From Streptomyces altiplanensis (GTDB lineage: Bacteria > Actinomycetota > Actinomycetes > Streptomycetales > Streptomycetaceae): 64,000 bases of DNA. The DNA is taken from NCBI GenBank assembly GCA_003719395.1, contig RHMC01000001.1:109496-173495 (forward strand), read 5' to 3'. The notes beneath the pieces were generated by a model that was given only the letters and a program-made list of their open reading frames with translations, was not told the origin of the DNA and did not search any database. The translations under genes were made by a program, and so were the position numbers. Positions 22,380 to 32,091 of the stretch are shown here, piece by piece. The stretch's first letter is position 1. Each line of letters opens with the position of its first letter.

Positions 22380-22820
22380 GTGGCACCAGGCACTGCGCTC
22401 GTCCCCCAGCTCATGGACCTATGCCGGGGGACAGCCATACGCCGGTACGGATTCGAATTACCCGCACGAGCGGAATTCGTGGCCGCCGCCCGGCGCCTGA
22501 CCAGGCAGCAGCTCACGCAGTGGGACGTCGACGAGGACGCCTGCGACACGGCGGCCCTGATCGTCACCGAACTGTTCACCAATGCCGTGCTGCACACCGC
22601 GAGCGAGCACGTCGCGTGCGAACTGCGCGACAGCGACGGCCGGCTGCGTGTCGCCGTGAAGGACCAGGGAATGCGTCCCACCGGGCCGCAGCTGCGCCAG
22701 GCCGGCCACGAGGAACACGGGCGCGGGCTGCAGCTCGTCGACGCCCTGAGCAGCTTCTGGGGAACGCGCGACGTCGCGGACGGCCCCGGACGGATCGTCT
22801 GGGCGGAGCTTCCTTGCTGA
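22380..22820 (+). CDS. RsbW/AbaA-type ATP-binding protein (HATPase_c)
   Basis: A 146-residue GHKL/HATPase protein: N-box-like TAALIVTELFTNAVLHT, then LRVAVKDQG and HGRGLQLVDALSSFWG. It resembles anti-sigma/serine-kinase-type proteins found beside XRE/DUF397 pairs. GTG 22380 follows GAGGAAA, but a stronger site (AGGAGGAG) precedes GTG 22291, whose frame (MANQFTRMPHAAPGG) would join this one if the run of eight C at 22354-22361 had one more C. The true N-terminus is therefore open. Confidence 0.82.
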   Translation: MAPGTALVPQLMDLCRGTAIRRYGFELPARAEFVAAARRLTRQQLTQWDVDEDACDTAALIVTELFTNAVLHTASEHVACELRDSDGRLRVAVKDQGMRPTGPQLRQAGHEEHGRGLQLVDALSSFWGTRDVADGPGRIVWAELPC

Positions 22821-22871
22821 GGTCCGTGATGACCAGCCTGCCGGCCGGCCGCCTTTCGCGCGCCCGCCGCC

Positions 22872-23296
22872 GTGCGAACCGCGCGCACGGCGGACGGCAG
22901 TGAGCACGGCGGGCCGAGTGAGCAGGGCGAGCACGGCGGCGGGCGGGTCCGGCTGCCCGTGCCGCCCGGCCTCTCCGCACCGCTCGGCTGCGACGCGGTG
23001 GGCCTTCCCGCTCGGCACGGATTCCGGATGATGGCGCATCTGTCCCGGCCCACTGCGTCTTCGCCGAGACCGACTGGTGGTGGTGGGTCGTGCCGGCCGA
23101 GTCCGACCACGGTCTCCTCTGGCCGCAGCCGGCCCAGTACGTCCCCGGGGTGTACGTGCCCGCGACGCGCCCGCGCCTGATCCACTCGCCGGAAGGCAGC
23201 TCGCCGTACACGCCGCCGATTCCGCTCTACCTGATGGCGTGCCGCATCGCGGACACCGCTCCGGCGTGGTCCACTGTGCCGCATCAGGGGTCCTGA
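22872..23296 (+). CDS. Conserved hypothetical actinobacterial protein (frameshifted)
   Basis: The segments LPVPPGLSAPLGCDAVGLPA, HCVFAETDWWWWVVPAESDH, LLWPQPAQYVPG and SSPYTPPIPLYLMACRI resemble a small Streptomyces protein family without known function that often accompanies HATPase or XRE genes. The first segment is in one frame and the rest in another, with a shift near 23045. The start is uncertain; GTG 22872 is in frame with the first part. It lies 50 bp downstream of the HATPase gene in the same direction. Confidence 0.5.
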
Positions 23297-23417
23297 CCCC
23301 CTTCGCGCGAGCCACCGCTGCCGGTTTCGCACCCTGGACAACACGTGCCGCGCCGGGAGTCAATTCCCTGAGTGCCGTTTCCGGCATGTCCATGCCCAGG
23401 GGAGGGATCTCCGCGCC

Positions 23418-24666
23418 ATGAACAGACCCGTGTTGCGCACGCACGCCCCGCCCTCCCTGGCGGCCGTCGCCGTCGTGCTCGGAACACTCCTCGTCTCCGG
23501 GCCGCCGTCCGCCGCCTCCCCGTCCCCCGGGGCCTCCGCCGCGCGCGGCACCACCCCCGTCGTCACCTGGGCCGCCAGCACGGACCGGCTGTCCACCGCC
23601 GGCGCGCTCCCCGAACGTACGTACCGGCTCGTCGTGCACACGAGCGCGGGCGCAGCGGCTGCGGATCCGGCTCTCCAACGCCTTCGGCGACCAGCCGGTG
23701 ACATTCGGCCGCGCCTACGCCGGGCTGCGCGCCACCGGCGCCGCGCTGGTGCCGGGCACCAACCGGCCGCTGTCCTTCGCCGGATCGCCCTCGGTCACCG
23801 TCCCGCCCGGCGGGTCCGTCCACAGCGACCCGCTGCCCGGCACGGTCCGGCCGCAGTCGGACCTGGCCGTCAGCGTGTACGTGCGGCAGGCGGGCGGCGC
23901 CGCGACCGGCCACAAGATGGCCCTGCAGACCTCGTACATCGCGCCCGCCGGAGACCACGCCGCGGACGACTCCGCCACGCCCTACACCCAGAAGATCACC
24001 TCGTGGTTCTACCTCGACGCGGTGACGGTCGGCGCCCGGCGCGGCACCGGCGCCGTGGCGACGCTCGGCGACTCGATCACCGACGGCGCCATCTCGACCC
24101 GCGACACCAACCGCCGCTGGCCCGACTTCCTGGCCCGCCGGCTGGACGCCGACCCCGGTTCGCGCATCAAGGGCGTCGCCAACGAAGGCATCTCCGGCAA
24201 CAAGGTCCTCAAGGACGGCGCCGGCGAGAGCGCGCTCAAACGCCTCGACCGGGACGTGCTCTCGCAGCGGGGCGTGCGCACCATGGTCCTGCTCGAAGGG
24301 GTCAACGACATCAAGGCCGTGCCCGCGCCGACGGCCGCCGACCTGATCGCCGGTTACCGGCAGCTCGTCGACAGGTCGCACGCCGCGGGGGTGTGCGTCG
24401 TCGGGGCGACCGTCATGCCGTACGAGGGCTGGCGGGAGTGGACGCCGGCGGGAGAGGCCGTACGGCAGGAGGTCAACGCCTTCATCCGCGACAGCGGCGT
24501 GTTCGACGCGGTCGTCGACTTCGACGGGGCGCTCAAGGACCCGGCCGCGCCGTCACGGATCCTTCCGGCGTACGACAGCGGCGACCACCTCCACCCCAAC
24601 GACCTCGGAATGCGGACGATGAGCGACACCGTCGACCTGAAGAGCCTGCGCTGCTCCGGGCGTTAG
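23418..24666 (+). CDS. Secreted SGNH/GDSL hydrolase (frameshifted)
   Basis: A secreted esterase/lipase-type protein with an N-terminal signal (VAVVLGTLLVSGPPSAASPS), a beta-sandwich-like region (SPSVTVPPGGSVHSDPL), and an SGNH domain. Block I is VATLGDSITDGA with the nucleophile serine, the oxyanion Gly/Asn are in GVANEGISGN and LLEGVNDIK, and Asp/His are in GDHLHPNDLG. Architecture and length fit the Streptomyces SGNH/GDSL family acting outside the cell. One shift near 23655 breaks the N-terminal third (expected LRIRLSNAFGDQPV). The substrate cannot be assigned. Confidence 0.83.
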
Positions 24667-24667
24667 C

Positions 24668-24710
24668 GCCCCGGCCGGACCTCCCGAGCCGGGCGGGAGG
24701 CGGCCGGGGC
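24668..24710. terminator. Bidirectional hairpin between convergent genes
   Basis: Perfect 10-bp arms gccccggccg (24668-24677) and cggccggggc (24701-24710), with an inner cctccc/gggagg pairing. It lies between the SGNH hydrolase stop and the hydrolase on the other strand. There is no U-tract, as is common for Streptomyces terminators. Confidence 0.7.
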
Positions 24711-24727
24711 GGTCGTTCTCGCCCGGG

Positions 24728-25588
24728 TCAGCCGCCGAAGAAGTCTCCCAGGGAGGCGGCAAGCGCGTCCGGGGCCTCTTCGGCCACGTGGTGCCCGGAG
24801 TCGATGCCGTGGCCGCGTGCGTCGGGCGCCCAGTGCCGCCAGATCTCCAACGGGTCTCCGTAGAGCTCTTCGAGATCGTCCCGGAGCGACCACAGGATCA
24901 GTGCGGGGCACCGGACCCGCACCCCGCCGGCCCGGTCGGCCTCTTCGTGGTGCCTGTCGACGGTGAGGCCGGCCCGGTAGTCCTCCAGCATCGCCCGCAC
25001 CACGTCGGGGTTCCTCGTGGCCTCCCGCCACTCGTCGTAGTTCTCCTGCCCCATGCTCCGCGGGTCGCCGCGGTACCAGCGGTCCGGGTCCGCGTTGATG
25101 ACCCGCTCGGGTACGTCCGGCTGGGCGAAGAAGAACCAGTGCCACCACTGCGTGGCGAACTCGGCGGTGATGCGGGACAGGTGCTCTGTGACGGGCAGGC
25201 AGTCGATGAATGCCGCCCGGGACACCGCGCGGGGGTGATCGAGGGCGAGACGTAACGCGACGCTGCCCCCGCGGTCGTGACCGGCGAGCGCGAACCGGGC
25301 ATGCCCGAGGGAACGCATCACCGCCACCATGTCGTCGGCGACGGCACGCTTGGAATGACCCGAGTGGTCCGCGGTGGGCGCCGGACCGCGGGACCGGCCG
25401 TACCCCCGCAGGTCGGGGCAGACGACCGTGAAACCCCGTTCGACGAGCAGCGGGGCAACGCGGTGCCAGGTCGCGGAGGTCCGGGGGTGGCCGTGCAGCA
25501 ACAGCACCGGCGGGCCCTCCCCGCCGTGGCGGACAAAGACGGATGCCTCACCGGTCTGAACCCGCCCGGTTTCGAAGCCTTCGAACAT
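24728..25588 (-). CDS. Alpha/beta hydrolase, haloacetate-dehalogenase-like
   Basis: 286 residues, intact. Oxyanion VLLLHGHPRTSATWHRVAP, DLRGYGRS, and the nucleophile elbow LAGHDRGGSVALRLALDHP with aspartate rather than serine as nucleophile. The fluoroacetate-dehalogenase-type WWHWFFFAQPDVPERVIN and a C-terminal GHHVAEEAP with the catalytic histidine follow. This set fits the haloacetate dehalogenase / epoxide-hydrolase-like subfamily, but the true substrate is unknown. Cytosolic. Start MFEGFETGRV at 25588. Confidence 0.85.
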   Translation of the reverse strand: MFEGFETGRVQTGEASVFVRHGGEGPPVLLLHGHPRTSATWHRVAPLLVERGFTVVCPDLRGYGRSRGPAPTADHSGHSKRAVADDMVAVMRSLGHARFALAGHDRGGSVALRLALDHPRAVSRAAFIDCLPVTEHLSRITAEFATQWWHWFFFAQPDVPERVINADPDRWYRGDPRSMGQENYDEWREATRNPDVVRAMLEDYRAGLTVDRHHEEADRAGGVRVRCPALILWSLRDDLEELYGDPLEIWRHWAPDARGHGIDSGHHVAEEAPDALAASLGDFFGG

Positions 25589-25878
25589 CGTTTCAGCCTC
25601 CTTCGCATGTGCACCAGGAGGCTGCCCCTGCGACCGGCCGGCCAAAAAAAGCCCCGCGGACGACACCCGTGAGGGCCGCGCGCCGGCAGACGCCGCCTGC
25701 GGCATCAGGCCAGTACCTCCCGCGGCCAGGACCGTTCCGCGCGGCCGGCGGCCCGGGCGATGACGAGCACGCCCCGGCGGTACGGGTCGGCGAGGAAGCG
25801 ACCGGCGTCTGCGAGAGCTGGGCGCCGGCGCCGCAGCGGGGCGATTGACGCCGCTTCCGCCGGGGGAGGGTCATGATC

Positions 25879-27152
25879 ATGACACAGACCCTCGCCCCTG
25901 CGCGCCGCCCCGTCCGGCAGTTGCTCGCGGCCTCCGTGGGCAAAGCCGTCGAGTGGTACGACTGGTACGCGTACACCTTCCTCGCCACCTACATCGCCGG
26001 CCAGATCTTCCCCCCGGGCGCCGGGAACTCCCTCGTCCCCCTGCTCTCCACCTTCGCCGTCTTCGCCGTCGGCTTCTTCATGCGGCCGGTCGGCGGCCTG
26101 CTGATGGGCGCCGTGGCGGACCGGCACGGGCGGCGTGCCGCGCTCACCGTCACCATTCTCCTGATGGGCGGCAGCAGCCTGCTGGTCGGCCTGACACCGA
26201 CGTACGCGTCCGCGGGGATCCTCGCCCCTGTGGTGCTGGTCGGCGCCCGGCTGCTCCAAGGGCTTTCCGTCGGCGGCGAGTTCGCCGCCTCGACCACCTT
26301 CCTGGTGGAGTCCGCCGGACCCGGCAGGCGCGGTCTCTTCTCCAGCTTCCAGTACGTCTCGACCACCGCGGGCCAGCTCGCCGCGTCCGGCATCGCCGCC
26401 GCGCTCGTCGCCGGTCTCGGCGAGGGGGCCATGGAGGACTGGGGGTGGCGTGTTCCGTTCGTCGTGGGCGCGGCGCTCAGCCTGGTCGGGTTCTGGATCC
26501 GTCGCGGGGCCCAGGAGACGCTCGCCACCGAGCATGTGCGCAAGCCCCGTCCGGGGCTCTTCGACGCCCTGCGCCACCACCCGCGCCAGTCGCTGCTGAT
26601 CTGCGGCATCACGGCGGGCGGCACGATCGCGTACTACACGTGGACGTCCTACCTGCCGACGTACGCCGAACTGAACGCGGGCATCGCCAAGTCCGACGCG
26701 CTGCTCGCGGGCACCGTCTCACTGGCCTTCTTCGCGCTGCTCCAGCCGGTCGGCGGGCTGCTCTCCGACCGTTACGGCCGCAAGCCGCTGCTGCTGTTCT
26801 TCGGTATCGGCTTCGCGCTGCTGAGCGTGCCGCTGCTGCGCTCCGTCGACGGTCCTTCATGTCGCTGCTGCTCGTGCAGTGCGCGGGAATGGTCCTGCTC
26901 ACCGGCTTCACCTCGATCTCGGCAGCGGTCAACGCGGAGATCTTCCCGGCCAGGGTGCGTGCCGCCGGCATCGGTTTCCCGTACTCCCTCACGGTCGCGC
27001 TCTTCGGCGGTACGGCGCCGTACGTGGGCACGCTGTTCAAGGAGCTGGGCCGTCCGGGGCTGTTCCCGTGGTACGTCGCCGCGCTCTGCCTGGTGTCCAC
27101 CGCGGTGTACTTCCGGCTTCCCGAGAGCGCGCACAAGGAGCTGGAGCGCTGA
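25879..27152 (+). CDS. MFS transporter, MHS family (one frameshift)
   Basis: A twelve-helix carrier of the MHS group (ShiA/ProP/KgtP-like): ASVGKAVEWYDWYAYTFLAT in helix 1, MGAVADRHGRRAAL, RLLQGLSVGGEFAASTTFLV, and GGLLSDRYGRKPLL in the second half. Frame is lost at about 26853 and resumes with MSLLLVQCAGMVLLTGF through LPESAHKELER. ATG 25879 is favoured over 25873 by spacing from GGGGAGGG. It converges on the LAL-type gene. Substrate unknown; a carboxylate or shikimate-like compound is usual in the family. Confidence 0.83.
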
Positions 27153-27208
27153 TCCCGGGGAACGGTCCGAAGCAGCCCCGAACAGGCCGGAACAGGCCGG
27201 AACGGGCT

Positions 27209-29837
27209 TCAGAGCGAACTCAGCGCCTCCCCGGCCCGCGCCACCAGTCCGTCGGCGCTGCACTTCTCCGCGAGGGCCAGGCCCCGGGCCAGCTCGTCCT
27301 CGGAGCGCGCGGCGATGCCGTACTCGACGCGGGCCAGGGCCGTGCTCGTACGCGCAGGGGGAGTTTTCGAGGAACGCGACCGCCTTGGCCAGCAGTTCCA
27401 CGGCCCGCTCCCCCTCCTCCAGGGCCGCCGCGCAGCGCAGTGACTCCCCGATGGCGGTGTCCGTGCCGAAGCGCTCCGCGCGGTCGCGCACGTAGGCGGC
27501 GAGGGCGCCGCGCGACCGGGGTCGTCGGCGCCACCGCGCGGGCGAGGTCGCCCGCCCAGGGGGCCATGACACCGTTGTGCCGGCCGCGCGCCGTCAACGC
27601 CCGGCCGGCGGCTTCGAGTTCGACGACGGCTTCCTTGGTGCGCCCCTGGGCCAGCAGCAGCCTTCCGCGTACGCACCGCGCGTCGGGGACGACGATCGAC
27701 GACGGGTACGGCGGGGCGAACCCGTGGCGGTCGGCCGCCTCCTGGGCCTCGTCGGTCCTGCCCCGCGCGAGCAGCGTGTCGATGAGCATGCAGGCGGCGT
27801 CCCAGTGCATCGGCAGGCCGTTGCCGACGCGCTCGGCCAGGCGCAGGCTCTCGCGCAGGTACGCCTCGGCCTCGGCGAGCCTGCCGCGCCTGCGCTGGAG
27901 GTAGCCGACGAGGGCGTGCGCGAAGGCCAGGTGGCCGCCGCTCCAGCCGGAGATCTCGAAGTCGCGCAGTGCCTCGTCGAAGAGGCTCTCCGCCCGGTCG
28001 AGGTGACGGCGAAGGCGTACGCGAGGCCGAGCAGGGCCGGGGGCTCGAAGCCCCATTCGGTGTTGGTCCAGCCGAGGCCCGGCGCGAGCCGGCCGTCCAG
28101 CAGGGCGCGGTCGCAGATCTGGACGATCTCCTCCGCGTTCTCCCCGCGCGCGGCCGCGTCGAAGGCCCTCAGTATGAGCAGCGCGCGTTCGGAGTTGTCG
28201 CGCCCCTGGAGGCCGTCGGTCATCTCGGCGAGGTGCCGGGAGCGTCCGGGGCCGTCGTCCTCGGACGCCTGTACGCCCTCCCACAGGAAGTGCACGGCCT
28301 GGAGGCGCATCCTGGCGGGGCCCGGGGCGGTCCTGGCGGCCTCGGCGGCCACGACCTGCGCCGCCTCCCGCGTCTGGTTGTTGTGGGTGAGGGCCTGGGA
28401 CAGCCGGAAGACCGCGTCCACGCGCCGGCCGGCGTCGAGACCGCGCATGCCGAGGGCGGCCGTCAGGTGACCGACGGTGGTGGCAGGTGAGGTCAGCAGG
28501 GTGGCGCAGCCCAGTTCGTACAGGACTTTCGCGTGCTCTTCGGGCAGCGGCGGCTCCAGGAGGGCGCGCTCCAGACAGCGCCTGGCGGCGTCCGGAGCAC
28601 CGACGGCGAGGTGCTCGGCGGCGGCCTCGCGCAGTTGGGCGACCAGCTCCGGATCGTCGTCCGGATGGACTTCGAGGAGGTGCCTGGCGGCGGCAGCGGC
28701 GCCCAGGCCGGCCCGGGTGAGCGTCCAGGCGGCCCGGCCGTGCATGGCGGTGCGGGTGGCCGGCGGCATGGCGCGGTAGACGGCGCCCGCGATGAGCGGG
28801 TGGACGAACTCCATCGGGTCGCTGCCCGCCAGGATGCGGGCCGCGCGCAGCCGTTGTGCGCAGTCGGCGGCCTGGTCGCGGTCCAGGCTCGCGAGCGATG
28901 CGGCGAGGTCCAGTGAGATCTCGGTGCCGAGGATGGCGGCCGCCCAGGCGAACCTGGTGGCGGCGGTGCCCAGTTCTTCGAGTCTGGCGATCAGGCCGGT
29001 GCCGCGCGCGGACGCGCCGAGGGCGCGCAGGGCGCCTGCGGAACCCTCCACGGGGTCCAGGTTCTCGTCGCGCACCTTGGCGACGAGCTCCACGGTCTCG
29101 TAGAGGTTGCCGCCGGTGACCGCCCACACCTCACGGCAGAACGGGTCGTCCGCGTGCTGCCCGAGCGCGGCCCGTGCGAGGCCGGCCACGGCTTCGGGGG
29201 TGAGCGCCCGCAGGCAGACGCACTGGCGGGCGACGGCCTCCACCGCCCGGATGAACTCCGCCGTGTCGCCGGTGGGTTCCTCGGGGCGGTACGCGATGAC
29301 GACGAGCACCGGAAGATCCTCGCGCTGGACGAAGGACGCCAGCCAGCCGAGCGTTTCCAGATCGGACCAGTGCGCGTCGTCGACCACCAGGACCAGCGGC
29401 CGGTGCGTGGCCGCCAGCCGCAGGACGAGGGCGTCCAGGCCGTCACGGACGCCCTGGGGATCCGCCCGCCCGTCGGGCGGCGCCACGCCGAGCGCGGGCC
29501 CGATGATCTCGTACCCGTCGCCGAGCAGTTCCCTGGCGTCCACGGCGCCGGACAGGGCGAGGGCGGGCTGCAGGAGTTGCCGTACGACGTGGAAGGGGAC
29601 GGAGGTGACGGCCTCGCCACCGCGCGCGGACCACACCGTGCACCGTCCGGCGGCGAGACGCCGGATCTCGGACAGCAGCGCTGTCTTGCCCAGGCCGGCC
29701 TCGCCGCTGCAGACGAGGACTCCACCGGCCGGCGTGTCCGCGCAGAGCGCTTCGACGGCGCGCGTGGCGGCGGCGAGTTCCGTCTCTCGTTCCAGCAGCG
29801 GGACGGTGACCGGGTGCTCCGGGACGGGCACCATCAT
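27209..29837 (-). CDS. LAL-type AAA/TPR signalling ATPase lacking the LuxR HTH (frameshifted)
   Basis: Large ATP-binding regulator: Walker A VCSGEAGLGKTALLSEI, Walker B LVLVVDDAHWSDLETLGWLA, then a long TPR-like helical region (GYLQRRRGRLAEAEAYLRES, MLIDTLLARGRTDEAQEA). LAL proteins normally end in a LuxR HTH of about 60 residues. Here the last residues are LVARAGEALSSL and the stop, with only 56 bp left before the convergent transporter gene, so the HTH is truly absent. Shifts near 28005, 27517 and 27350. The start is ATG 29837/29834 behind GGGGGAGGG. Function without DNA binding is unclear. Confidence 0.75.
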
Positions 29838-29971
29838 CCCTCCCCCAAAAGGTGGCGGATCCCGAGCGCAGCCCGGCAGCACCGCGGTGCGGAATCGATC
29901 GGCGCACTTTGATCCAGGACGAGTGAACGACCGTTACCCGCGGGCCCGGTCACCGGCCGGCGTCCCGACGG

Positions 29972-31287
29972 TCAGGCGGTCGCCGTCGCGGCCGCGGCGC
30001 CGGCTCCGCTCCGCTTGCTCCGGCGGGCCGCCAGCGGCACCAGCGAGATGGCCACGGCTCCGCAGAGCCCGGCCACCGCGAAGGCGGTGAACCCCCAGTC
30101 CTGCATGCCGTTGGCCACCAGGGCTCCGCCCAGCGACCGGCGACGACCGCGCCGAGCCGGCCGACGCCGGTGACCCAGCCGAGGCCGGTGGCGCGCTGGC
30201 CGGGTGCGTACACCGTGTTGGTGGCGGCGTAGACCATCACCTGGGCGCTGAACAGCCAGACGCCGGTGATGAACACGACGCCGTACATCAGGGCCAGTCC
30301 CAGCTCCTGACCCATCAGCAGCGCTCCGGCGGCGGTCAGGACGAACCACAGGGCGGAGACGCGCACCGCACCGAAGCGGTCGGCGGTGCGTCCGGCGACC
30401 AGCATGCCGACGATGCCGCCCGCGTTGATGACCATCAGGAAGCTGATGGAGGAGGTGAGGCCGTAACCCGAGGCGCGCATCAACTGCGGGAGCCAGGTGC
30501 TGACTCCGTACACGAGGAGCAGACCGCAGAAGGACGCGACCCACAGCAACGGGGTCGCCCAGCGGCAGCCGGGGGCGAACAGCGCGAGCACCGAGTCCCA
30601 GCGGCCCTTGGCCCCGGCGGCCGGCGCCTCGGCGGGCTCGGGACGCTCCAGTCCGTACCGGTCGGCGATCGCGTCGGCCTCGGCGCGGCGGCCGCGGGCG
30701 AGCAGCACACCGGGCGACTCCGGCAGGTGGCGCACGATGAGCGGCACGGCGACGACCGCGGGAGCGACACCGGCCCAGAACACCCAGCGCCAGCCGAACG
30801 CCGGGGCGAGGGACAGGCCGAGGCCGGTGGCCACCATGCCGCCCGCGTGGTACGAGGTCATCAGCAGCCCGGTCGCGAGGGCGACCCGGCCGCGCGGGGC
30901 GAACTCCATGACCATGGCCAGGCAGGTGGGCATCAGCCCGCCGAGCCCCAGGCCCGCGACGAAGCGCCCGGCGCCGAAGAACGCGGGCCCCTCGGCCAGC
31001 GCGCAGAGCGCCGAGCCGAGCGAGAAGAGGATCACGGACCAGATCACGACGGGCCGCCGGCCCAGCCAGTCGGTGAGGTTTCCGGCGGCCAGCGCGCCCA
31101 GGAGCATCCCGAAGGTGGTCCAGCTGCCGATGGTGCCCGCGCTGGCCGGGGTCAGACCCAGGCCCTGGTCGTCGAGCATGTGCGGCATGACCGCGCCGTA
31201 GATGTTGACGTCCATGCCGTCGAAGAAGACGGCCAGCCAGCACAGGCCGAGTACGAGCGCCACGGGGCGCAGGGATCTCTGGGGCAT
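29972..31287 (-). CDS. MFS transporter, aromatic acid:H+ symporter (AAHS) type (frameshifted)
   Basis: Major facilitator with AAHS hallmarks: helix 1 VFFDGMDVNIYGAVMPHML with the Asp of the DGxD motif, AAGNLTDWLGRRPVVIWSV, RFVAGLGLGGLMPTCLAMVM, and VAGRTADRFGAVRVSA in the second half. These carry benzoate-, protocatechuate- or hydroxybenzoate-type acids. A shift near 30140 separates the last two helices (QDWGFTAFAVAGLCGAVAIS). Palindromes 46-68 bp upstream (31333-31355) look like its operator. Confidence 0.8.
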
Positions 31288-31332
31288 GGGGAACCTTCGG
31301 ATCGGGGCGGGGACGGGAAGGAAAGAGCACGT

Positions 31333-31355
31333 GTTCGCTCAGTGAACTTAAGTTC
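31333..31355. promoter_or_regulatory. Overlapping palindromes upstream of the AAHS transporter
   Basis: GTTCGCTCAGTGAAC (31333-31347, 6 of 7 arm pairs) overlaps the perfect 12-mer GAACTTAAGTTC (31344-31355). Position 46-68 bp before the transporter start is right for a repressor or activator site. No cognate regulator is identified; the LysR gene lies about 0.8 kb away. Confidence 0.55.
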
Positions 31356-31425
31356 GTGATCAGTTCGCCCCGCAGTTTCCGCCCGCCCTCCGCGCGTGTC
31401 AATGGGTCTGCGGGCAGCGGCGCCC

Positions 31426-31997
31426 TCAGAGGCCGGGGCTCATCGCGTACACCCGCCGGACGCTCGTGCCGAGGCGCGACAGGTCCGCGCCGTACACATG
31501 GAGGGAGATCGCCACATCCGTGCCCGCGTTCCAGACCTGGTGGATGTCTCCGGGCGGCGCGAACCCGCACACCGTCCCCCGTGGGTTGACGACGTCCTCC
31601 GTCGCGACCAGCCGCGCCGCCGCCGTGCCGTCGCAGGACGGGACCAGCCGGTAGCGCCGTTCGCGTTCGGCGCCCGCGTGGACGCCGGTCGTGCACCACG
31701 CCACATGGTCGTGCACGGGGGTGCGCTGGCCGGGCAGCCAGATGAGCGCGACGAGCGAGAAACTCCCGTCGCGCTCGGCGTGCAGCAGATGCTGGCGGTA
31801 GCGCTCGGGATCGCCCGCCCGCTGCCCGGGCGGTGAGCAGGTCGTCGGCCCCGCAGGTGCGGCGCGATCCGCTCGCCGACGAGGTACGCCGTCGGGTCGG
31901 GCGGCAGGCCGAGGGCGACGGCCTCGCGGACTTCGGAGATCAGTACGGCGAGACGCGTGGTCGTGCGCCCGGTCATGGCTGTGCTCTCGGTGGTCAT
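31426..31997 (-). CDS. Cysteine-dioxygenase-like cupin (frameshifted)
   Basis: A protein of about 190 residues of the cysteine dioxygenase I family, a non-haem iron cupin that would oxidise cysteine or a related thiol. Visible: FSLVALIWLPGQRTPVHDH with the metal-binding HxH, then GTVCGFAPPGDIHQVWNAGT with the third histidine, and SLHVYGADLSRLG. The N-terminal helices (MTTESTAMTGRTTTRLAVLI) are in another frame; a shift lies near 31840. It is divergent from nothing and precedes the LysR gene on the same strand. The thiol substrate is not certain. Confidence 0.78.
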
Positions 31998-32091
31998 ACG
32001 GGCAGCCTCGCGCCGCCCGGCCCGCCACGTCCAAGGAGGGTTTGTGCGGCAACGGCCAAGCTCCGCTTATGGGTTTACGGGCGGGGCGCCG

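Noticed and set aside
25645..25660. Run of seven A near 25647 as a U-tract terminator
   Set aside because: On either strand no convincing hairpin directly precedes the run, so it was not called.
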